Origin: an uncultured Micrococcales bacterium
GTDB lineage: Bacteria > Actinomycetota > Actinomycetes > Actinomycetales > Microbacteriaceae
DNA length: 5,656 nt
Direction: 5' to 3'
Assembly: GCA_903929105.1 (NCBI GenBank)
Contig: CAIYTL010000146.1
Coordinates: forward strand, 1 to 5,656
Of this stretch, positions 1 to 4,994 are shown in pieces (positions within the stretch are counted from its first letter, which is position 1; each line of letters begins with the position of its first letter). The notes under the pieces are model-generated. The model worked only from the letters and a program-made list of their open reading frames with translations. It was not told the origin of the DNA and did no database searches. The translations under genes were made by a program, and so were the position numbers.

Positions 1-1
1 A

Positions 2-49
2 ACTGTTGATGTTGCTGGTTTGTTGCCTGACACTGAGTACGAGTTCCAG
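2..49 (+). repeat. FN3 repeat segment, copy A
   Basis: These 48 bases encode the strand TVDVAGLL plus PDTEYEFQ. They match bases 656-703 in the same codon phase at 43 of 48 positions by eye. The two copies lie 654 bases (218 codons) apart, about the length of two FN3 domains. They mark an internal duplication of the array. Confidence 0.75.
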
Positions 50-1858
50 GTTGCTGGTTCGAACGATCTTGGTGCTTCGGCTTTCGGTGACAGTTTCTTC
101 TTCACTACTTCATCGATTCCAACTGACGCTGCTGACGCTGTCAAATTCGATAGCTCAGATGTGACAGACCACACTGTAACTTTGAACTGGTCAACTCCGG
201 CTGACAACAACTCACCAATCAATGGTTACGCATTGCAGTATCTTGCACCTGGTGATGTCGACTGGACTAACGCTGATGTGGCTATCGCTGCAGATGCAAC
301 TACTGTGACATTCGACTTGCTCGATGCGCTTAGTGCTGACCCAGCTTTCGACCCGAGCTCGTTCAACATTGCTGGTTACCAGGTTCGTTTGGCTGCGCTA
401 AATGGTGTTGCTCCGACAGCTGATCTAGCTAACTTCTCTCAGCCACTAGTGATTGATGTTGCGCCTGCAACTCCAATCGACAGTGCTGACGATGTTGTTG
501 ATGGTGACTCGACAAACGGGTTCTTCTCGACCACGACTTTGAACTGGACTGACCCAGCAAACGCATACAGCGCTCCAACTACTGGTTGGACTCTGCGTTA
601 CCGTGAAACTGGTGCTAGCACTTGGACTATCTTCCCGGGCATGATGATTGACCCAACCGTCGATGTTGAAGGTTTGTTGCCTGACACCGAGTACGAGTTC
701 CAGATCGCCGGCATCAACGCAGCCGGTGTTGGGGAGTACGGTGACAGTTTCACATTCACCACCAGCTCGCCAACCTTGACTACTGCAAACGCACCTGCGT
801 TTGACAGCAGCAGCGCGACCCTGAACACCATCTTGGTTTCATGGCTAGAGACTGACAACGATGGCGGCCAGGCAGTTACTGGTTACTCATTGGGTTACCG
901 TGAGAGCGGTGCAAGCAGCTGGACATTCGTGCAGGTTGGTACCGTTCTGAACCGCCTAGTCACAGGCCTAAAGAGCGACACCGATTACGAATTCGAGATT
1001 GCTGCAATCAACGGTTCAGGCACTGGCGACTACTCAGAGGTTTCAACTGTTCGCACAGGCAAGCCGGAACGCACCACTACCACTCCACCGGTCGTGAAGA
1101 AGGTAGTGGCCGTTGCTCCCGAGGCAAATGCTGATCCTGTAGTTGCAACCGTTACTGTTCCAAGCAACTCAGGAGCGAACAACAACTCAACTGTTCAGGT
1201 TATTACCGCACCGACCAGTGTTAGCTTGGTTGACGCTGGAACGGCCTCGGCAGTTAGCCTAAGCGCCCCAGTAAATGCTGTGGTTCAGTTGACATCGAGC
1301 CTGTTCGGCAGCCAGGACGTAGTTCAGGTTTACCTTCAGACTCCTGACGGAACCTGGATCGACCTAGGACAAGGCGCAGTAAACAGCGACGGCACACTTG
1401 CGTTGCCAGCACTGAAGCTAAAGACCGCGGGTGTCTACAACATCGTTATGACACTGGCTGGTCGTGTGAGCCCTGCCGGCGTAAGCCCTCGCTATGGTTC
1501 ACTGACTCAGAGCGCTGCCATCAAGGTTGGAACTCTAAAGCCAGCCGCAACCACCGTCTTGTTTGACTTGAACTCTGCTTCACTCTCGAAGAAGGTTCAG
1601 GGCGCAATCAAGGCCTGGATCAAGCGAATCGGCAAGACTCGTGTGGTTTATGTTGACGGCTATGCCAACGGCATCACCTACAAGGGAGCCAAGGCAGACA
1701 AGCTTGTCAAGAAGATCGCTGCGGCCCGCGCCAACGCGGTTGCCAAGTTCTTGAAGTCACTGGGTGTGACAGTTAAGACTGCCGCTCACGGTGCACTCAA
1801 GCCGGTTAGCAAGAAGGCTGTTGCCAAGAACCGCCGCGTTGTATTGTCGGTCAAATAA
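2..1858 (+). CDS. Fibronectin type III repeat surface protein with C-terminal OmpA-like domain (5' truncated)
   Basis: The reading frame is open from base 2 to the TAA at 1856-1858 (618 visible residues, numbered from the codon at 2). It has no start in the window, and the first visible residues already lie inside a domain, so the gene continues to the left. In order it holds the end of one FN3 domain (to about residue 40), three complete FN3 domains (about 45-155, 160-260 and 265-352), a TTTTPP linker, a beta-rich segment (about 395-495) and an OmpA-like domain (about 515-618). FN3 hallmarks are the LxWxxP strands, the GYxLxYR segments and repeated LxPDTEYEFQ-type strands. OmpA-like marks are FDLNSASL, GYAN, AARANAV and the terminal NRRVVLSV. 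There is no LPxTG motif or C-terminal membrane helix, so wall attachment through the OmpA-like domain is inferred. The role is probably adhesion or cell-surface matrix. The substrate is unknown. A strong hairpin follows directly. Confidence 0.85.
   Translation, partial: TVDVAGLLPDTEYEFQVAGSNDLGASAFGDSFFFTTSSIPTDAADAVKFDSSDVTDHTVTLNWSTPADNNSPINGYALQYLAPGDVDWTNADVAIAADATTVTFDLLDALSADPAFDPSSFNIAGYQVRLAALNGVAPTADLANFSQPLVIDVAPATPIDSADDVVDGDSTNGFFSTTTLNWTDPANAYSAPTTGWTLRYRETGASTWTIFPGMMIDPTVDVEGLLPDTEYEFQIAGINAAGVGEYGDSFTFTTSSPTLTTANAPAFDSSSATLNTILVSWLETDNDGGQAVTGYSLGYRESGASSWTFVQVGTVLNRLVTGLKSDTDYEFEIAAINGSGTGDYSEVSTVRTGKPERTTTTPPVVKKVVAVAPEANADPVVATVTVPSNSGANNNSTVQVITAPTSVSLVDAGTASAVSLSAPVNAVVQLTSSLFGSQDVVQVYLQTPDGTWIDLGQGAVNSDGTLALPALKLKTAGVYNIVMTLAGRVSPAGVSPRYGSLTQSAAIKVGTLKPAATTVLFDLNSASLSKKVQGAIKAWIKRIGKTRVVYVDGYANGITYKGAKADKLVKKIAAARANAVAKFLKSLGVTVKTAAHGALKPVSKKAVAKNRRVVLSVK
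656..703 (+). repeat. FN3 repeat segment, copy B
   Basis: This is the second copy of the segment at 2-49, encoding TVDVEGLL plus PDTEYEFQ. Three of the five mismatches are silent T-to-C third-base changes. The other two change one Ala codon to Glu. Matching flanks at protein level (GDSFxFTTSS, then FDSSxxT) extend the similarity over two domains. Confidence 0.75.
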
Positions 1859-1874
1859 CCCGGCACAACGCATT

Positions 1875-1912
1875 TTAGAAAGCCCCCGCCATAGCTGGCG
1901 GGGGCTTTCTAA
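1875..1912 (+). terminator. Rho-independent terminator after the FN3-OmpA gene
   Basis: A perfect inverted repeat has arms at 1875-1890 and 1897-1912 around the six-base loop ATAGCT. The core is GCCCCCGCC paired with GGCGGGGGC. It begins 16 bases after the stop codon. The T-rich end (CTTTCT) is part of the stem and no long free T run follows. The hairpin is very stable and could also act on transcripts from the other strand. Confidence 0.85.
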
Positions 1913-1916
1913 TTCC

Positions 1917-1930
1917 TGACGAAAACGTCA
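1917..1930. promoter_or_regulatory. Inverted repeat upstream of pstS, possible operator
   Basis: TGACG and CGTCA form a perfect 5-4-5 inverted repeat around AAAA. It lies between the upstream terminator and the pstS leader, about 107 bases before the pstS start. It overlaps where a -35 element would sit for the candidate -10 at 1950-1955. The stem is too short to be a terminator, so a dimeric regulator site is possible. I do not recognise it as a known Pho box. Confidence 0.3.
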
Positions 1931-1949
1931 CTAAAAGCTAGCGAGAGTT

Positions 1950-1955
1950 TAGATT
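1950..1955 (+). promoter_or_regulatory. Candidate -10 element for pstS
   Basis: TAGATT fits the TAnnnT actinobacterial -10 pattern and lies after the previous gene's terminator. It would give an untranslated leader of roughly 75 bases. No good TTGACA-like -35 sits at the expected distance, so the promoter may depend on an activator, or the true one may lie elsewhere in 1913-2026. Confidence 0.22.
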
Positions 1956-2026
1956 CTATTAACCAAAACAACCACTCCAGTTTAAGGTTGCCCTGATTGT
2001 ATGGAACTACTCGATGTGAGTTAACT

Positions 2027-2032
2027 AAGGAG
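2027..2032 (+). promoter_or_regulatory. Ribosome binding site of pstS
   Basis: AAGGAG lies five bases before the ATG at 2038 in an A-rich context. This is the strongest Shine-Dalgarno in the window. It fixes the pstS start and points to efficient translation. Confidence 0.85.
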
Positions 2033-2037
2033 AAAAA

Positions 2038-3063
2038 ATGCTAAACAAGAAAGCAATCAGCATTGTTGCCGGCTTGGCAACCGCTGCTTCACTAGCGATC
2101 GCTGGCCCAGCCGCTTTCGCAAGCACCAGCCTAACCGCCGGTGGTTCATCGTTCGCTGGCGGTATGTTGACTGCTTGTGCAGCTTCATGGAGCCACTCAG
2201 GCGACAGCGTTACCTACACCGGTAACAGCTCAGGCACTGGCCGCACCAACTTCGCTGGCGGTAGCTACGACTTCGGTGCAGCAGATGCTCCATACAGCTC
2301 AGGTGCCCCTAGCGACCTAGTTTATGTTCCACTAGTAGCTGGCCCAGTTGCAGTTGGTTTTAACGTTCCTGGCGTTGCAAACCTAAACCTAACCCCAAGT
2401 GTTCTAGGTGGCATTCTTTCTGGCAGCATCACCAAGTGGAACGCAACCGCAATCAAGAACCTAAACAAGAGCGCACGCCTACCAAACGCGAGCATCGTAG
2501 TTGTTTACCGCAACACCACTTCTGGTACAACTCAGAACGTAACCAAGTACCTAAGCCAGACCACAAGCGGTCAGGGTTGGACTGAAAACTCTGCATTCGG
2601 CAGCGGTGGCGGTTTCACCGGTTCAGGTTCAGTTGGTAAGGCTGCTTCGATCGACGTTGTGAACTATGTTGATGGCAACAGCTACACCATTGGCTACGCA
2701 GACCTTAAGGACACCTTGAGTGCTCACCTTCACTTTGCTGCAATCCAGAACGGTCACGGCCAGTATGTAAAGCCAACTGTTGCTACTGCAGGTAAGTTCC
2801 TAAAGAACCAGGCTTCAAACGTTGGTTCAAACGGTTTGGTTAGCTTTGACTACACCGCAGACGTTGCAGGTGCCTACAACCTAGACCTAGTAACTTATGG
2901 TCTAGCTCACAACACCACCAGCGCTAAGGGTGCAACTGTAAAGGCATTCTTTAGCTACGTAATCAACAGCTGCTCACCTAGCAAGGCAACTGGCCTTGGC
3001 TATGTAGCTCTTCCTGGTGCAATCAAGACCAAGGCTCTAGCTTTGGTTCGCACCATCAAGTAA
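2038..3063 (+). CDS. pstS: PstS-type phosphate-binding protein, exported, without lipobox
   Basis: This 341-residue protein belongs to the PstS family, which binds inorganic phosphate outside the membrane for the PstCAB ABC transporter. The signal peptide covers residues 1-28 (KK, then an Ala-rich hydrophobic core, then AFA before Ser29). It looks like a signal peptidase I type, and there is no Cys at the cleavage point. Family motifs in order are GGSSFAGG (35-42), YTGNSSGTG (60-68), YDFGAADAP (77-85), VPLVAGPVAVGFN, SGSITKWN, RNTTSGTT (158-165) and a GYVALP tail. Ser38, Phe39, Ser64 or Ser65, Asp83, Arg158, Ser162, Gly163 and Thr164 match phosphate-contact positions of E. coli PstS. Thr160 stands where Asp is usual. 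Cys47 and Cys312 could form a disulfide. The gene is flanked by terminators with no pstC, pstA or pstB next to it. Leu codons are mostly CTA, suggesting a distinct, perhaps high-expression codon choice. Binding of another anion or a surface role cannot be excluded. Confidence 0.87.
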   Translation: MLNKKAISIVAGLATAASLAIAGPAAFASTSLTAGGSSFAGGMLTACAASWSHSGDSVTYTGNSSGTGRTNFAGGSYDFGAADAPYSSGAPSDLVYVPLVAGPVAVGFNVPGVANLNLTPSVLGGILSGSITKWNATAIKNLNKSARLPNASIVVVYRNTTSGTTQNVTKYLSQTTSGQGWTENSAFGSGGGFTGSGSVGKAASIDVVNYVDGNSYTIGYADLKDTLSAHLHFAAIQNGHGQYVKPTVATAGKFLKNQASNVGSNGLVSFDYTADVAGAYNLDLVTYGLAHNTTSAKGATVKAFFSYVINSCSPSKATGLGYVALPGAIKTKALALVRTIK

Positions 3064-3071
3064 CTCACATC

Positions 3072-3111
3072 AAAAATCGGGTCCAGCCGCTTGGCTGGGC
3101 CCGATTTTTTT
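3072..3111 (+). terminator. Rho-independent terminator after pstS
   Basis: A long hairpin has arms at 3072-3088 and 3093-3109, loop GCTT and a single G-T wobble (3082 with 3099). It runs directly into seven T residues at 3105-3111. It starts eight bases after the pstS stop codon. The matching A run on the left arm means it could also work on the minus strand. It makes pstS a monocistronic unit. Confidence 0.95.
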
Positions 3112-3172
3112 GCCTAACCTCAAATTAACCTGACGTTTACGGCGAAACGACCCAGACGAAACCTACGGAATT

Positions 3173-3184
3173 TACCTTATAAAC
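3173..3184 (+). promoter_or_regulatory. Candidate leaderless promoter of the glycosyltransferase gene
   Basis: TACCTT at 3173-3178 fits TAnnnT and is followed by exactly six bases (ATAAAC) before the ATG at 3185. Transcription could therefore start at the A of the start codon. No Shine-Dalgarno is present in the 20 bases before the ATG, which agrees with leaderless translation, common in actinobacteria. No clear -35 is seen. Confidence 0.4.
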
Positions 3185-4372
3185 ATGAGCTTGCGAGTTG
3201 CAGTAGTTTCAGAGTCCTTCTTGCCGTCGATCAACGGTGTGACGAACTCTGTGGTGCGCGTGCTTGAAACTTTGAAACAGCATGAGTTCGAAGCCATGGT
3301 TATTGCGCCAACAGCGCCAACAGAAAAACACCTCGGATTCAAGGTCGTTAAATCTGCATCGATTCCTGTGATGCAGTTTCCGGTTGCTGTTCCAGGCCCG
3401 TTCTTGCAAGCGCAGCTCGAAGACTTTGCACCAGATGTAATTCACGTTGCGTCACCATTCATGCTCGGAGGCCAGGCGATTGCAGCGGCTGAGCGCATGG
3501 GGGTTCCGGCCGTGGCCATTTATCAGACCGACATTTCGGGTTACATGCAGCGTTACAACCTAAAGTTTGCGCGCCCAATGGTCGACAAGCTTATTGCTGC
3601 GATTCACCAGCCAGCCACGCTAAACCTTGCGCCAACACCAGAGACCGCCGCCTATCTTGAGCGTCTTGGCGTTGGTGGCGTTCACGTGTGGGGTCGTGGA
3701 GTCGACTTAGACCTGTTCCACCCAAACCGTCACTCTGAGGTCGAAGCACGTTCTTTGAAAGCCAAAGTGCAGTCGCTGGCAAAGACCAAAAACGGCAACG
3801 AACCGGTCGTGATTGGCTTTGTGGGCCGCTTAGCGCCTGAGAAGCAGGTTCAGCGCTTGGCTGAGCTGTTTAAGATCGACAACACCGCGTTTTTGGTCGT
3901 TGGCGATGGCCCTGAGCGTTCGCGCCTCGAGGCAGAGTTCGCCGGCCACCCTGTGACTTTTGCGGGCCGGTTGTCTGGCCTCGAGCTGGCAAACGCTTAT
4001 GCGGCAATCGACATTTTTGTTCACTTCGGCACCGAAGAAACTTTTGGCCAAACCATTCAAGAAGCTCAAGCCGCGGGCCTTTCGGTAGTTGCGCCGGCGG
4101 CAGGTGGGCCAAAGTTTTTAATCGAAGACGGTGTGAGCGGCAAACTTGCTGAACCGTTTGCAAAGCACGGATTCACGAAGATTGTGCGCGAACTCGTTGA
4201 AGACGCTGACCTTCGCGCAAAACTTGGTGAAGGCGCTCGCCGCGCAGTTATCAAAAAGTCTTGGCAGGCCAACAACGCCAAGCTTCTTGAGTTCTACAAT
4301 GAAGCGATAGCTATTAATTCGGCGAAACGTGCCGGCGCTTCAAAGAGAGCTCTAAATATTGAACTGGCTTAA
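3185..4372 (+). CDS. GT4 glycosyltransferase, MgtA/PimB-like mannosyltransferase
   Basis: This 395-residue GT-B fold retaining glycosyltransferase belongs to family GT4. From memory it resembles the actinobacterial GDP-mannose-dependent MgtA group, which mannosylates membrane glycolipids on the cytoplasmic face. The N-terminal acceptor domain shows ESFLPSINGVTNSV (10-23), DVIHVASP (84-91), YQTD (113-116) and RGVD (171-174). The donor domain shows GFVGRLAPEK, with Arg215 and Lys220 as the likely diphosphate contacts. It also has VVGDGPER and the E-x7-E signature (Glu285 and Glu293) in EETFGQTIQEAQAAGL, followed by PAAGG. There is no signal peptide or membrane helix. The length is normal for the family and all expected motifs are intact. 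The ATG lacks a Shine-Dalgarno and may be read from a leaderless mRNA. The 3' end overlaps the DedA gene by 14 bases, so the two are probably co-translated. GDP-mannose as donor and a lipid acceptor are inferred. Another sugar donor is possible. Confidence 0.85.
   Translation: MSLRVAVVSESFLPSINGVTNSVVRVLETLKQHEFEAMVIAPTAPTEKHLGFKVVKSASIPVMQFPVAVPGPFLQAQLEDFAPDVIHVASPFMLGGQAIAAAERMGVPAVAIYQTDISGYMQRYNLKFARPMVDKLIAAIHQPATLNLAPTPETAAYLERLGVGGVHVWGRGVDLDLFHPNRHSEVEARSLKAKVQSLAKTKNGNEPVVIGFVGRLAPEKQVQRLAELFKIDNTAFLVVGDGPERSRLEAEFAGHPVTFAGRLSGLELANAYAAIDIFVHFGTEETFGQTIQEAQAAGLSVVAPAAGGPKFLIEDGVSGKLAEPFAKHGFTKIVRELVEDADLRAKLGEGARRAVIKKSWQANNAKLLEFYNEAIAINSAKRAGASKRALNIELA
4344..4349 (+). promoter_or_regulatory. 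Weak ribosome binding site of the DedA gene
   Basis: AGAGAG lies nine bases before the TTG at 4359, inside the end of the glycosyltransferase gene. An in-frame TAA at 4353-4355 blocks any earlier start, so TTG at 4359 is the first usual start codon available and the purine run supports it. Translation probably depends partly on ribosomes finishing the upstream gene. Confidence 0.5.
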
Positions 4373-4994
4373 CGCTGACACAATCATCGCAAACCTTGGC
4401 AACTTTGCCGTGTGGGGTGTTGCGATCATCATTTTCTTTGAAACAGCGACGATTCTCGGCTCTTTTTTGCCAGGAGACTCCTTGCTGTTCTTGCTTGGTC
4501 TAAGCCTTGCAACGGTTCCTAACCTCGAGAAGTTCCCTTTTGTTCTGGCGTTGCTAATCATTTTTATCGCGGCTGTGTCTGGCTCTGAAGTTGGTTTTTG
4601 GTTGGGCAAGCGACTAGGCCCTCATTTGTTCGAGCGGCGTTCCACCTGGTTTTTCAATGCCAAAACTGTCGACCGCACACAAGATTTTTTCAATCGCTAT
4701 GGGGCCCGCGCAATCATTTTGGCCAGGTTTGTGCCGGTGTTGCGGGCGCTCGTTCCAATGTTTGTTGGCATCAGCCACTTTGAATGGCGCCGGTTTTTGC
4801 GTTTCAACCTTATTGGTGGCTTCGGCTGGGTGATTGGTGTGATGAACCTGGGTTTCTGGTTAGGTCAAATCACTTGGGTGCACCAGAACGTTGAAATCGT
4901 TGTGCTGGGGTTCGTTGTGCTGTCGTCGCTGCCGTTCCCGATCGAGTTGCTTCGCAACAGGTTGAAGAGCCGCAGGGCATCCGGTCAAAATTAG
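4359..4994 (+). CDS. DedA-family (VTT domain) membrane protein
   Basis: This 211-residue polytopic membrane protein belongs to the DedA family. Members of this family include undecaprenyl phosphate translocases such as UptA and others affecting membrane potential and envelope integrity. Visible motifs are Glu28 followed by GSFLPGD (34-40) in a re-entrant hydrophobic stretch, SGSEVGFWLGKRLG (74-87), and the family block FNRYGARAIILARFVPVLR (111-129) with Arg123, Pro126, Arg129 and Pro133. GGFGWVIG (153-160) in a further helix follows. The C-terminal tail is short, basic and probably cytoplasmic. The length fits the family and no key residue appears lost. The TTG start is chosen because an in-frame stop lies just upstream and the next Met is far inside the protein. 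It follows the glycosyltransferase with a 14-base overlap, which suggests a shared job in recycling or flipping a lipid carrier or glycolipid. The precise substrate is inferred, not shown. Confidence 0.9.
   Translation: MNWLNADTIIANLGNFAVWGVAIIIFFETATILGSFLPGDSLLFLLGLSLATVPNLEKFPFVLALLIIFIAAVSGSEVGFWLGKRLGPHLFERRSTWFFNAKTVDRTQDFFNRYGARAIILARFVPVLRALVPMFVGISHFEWRRFLRFNLIGGFGWVIGVMNLGFWLGQITWVHQNVEIVVLGFVVLSSLPFPIELLRNRLKSRRASGQN

Noticed and set aside
20..22. TTG as start of the FN3-OmpA protein
   Set aside because: The frame is open to base 2, and those residues (TVDVAGL) repeat inside the protein at 656-676 within a domain. There is also no signal peptide, so the true start lies to the left.
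598..858. Open frame of 86 codons on the minus strand inside the FN3 gene
   Set aside because: It lies wholly within a well supported coding frame, shows no family motif and has no ribosome binding site. It is a shadow frame.
1988..2016. TTGCCC with a downstream TCGATG as a pstS promoter
   Set aside because: The spacing is right, but the second hexamer does not fit TAnnnT and the pair is no better than chance.
1913..2037. Riboswitch or structured leader before pstS
   Set aside because: Only the short 14-base inverted repeat is seen. There is no multi-stem fold or recognisable riboswitch core in this short A-rich region.
3209..4281. Several minus-strand open frames of 63-97 codons across the glycosyltransferase gene
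   Set aside because: They overlap one another and the GT4 frame, whose motifs are all intact. Their translations have no recognisable features.
4352..4609. Minus-strand open frame of 85 codons over the glycosyltransferase-DedA junction
   Set aside because: It is antisense to clear coding sequence in both genes and has no domain or start signal of its own.
4598..4783. Plus-strand open frame of 61 codons inside the DedA gene
   Set aside because: It is an alternative frame of the DedA coding sequence, and the membrane and DedA motifs are all in the other frame.
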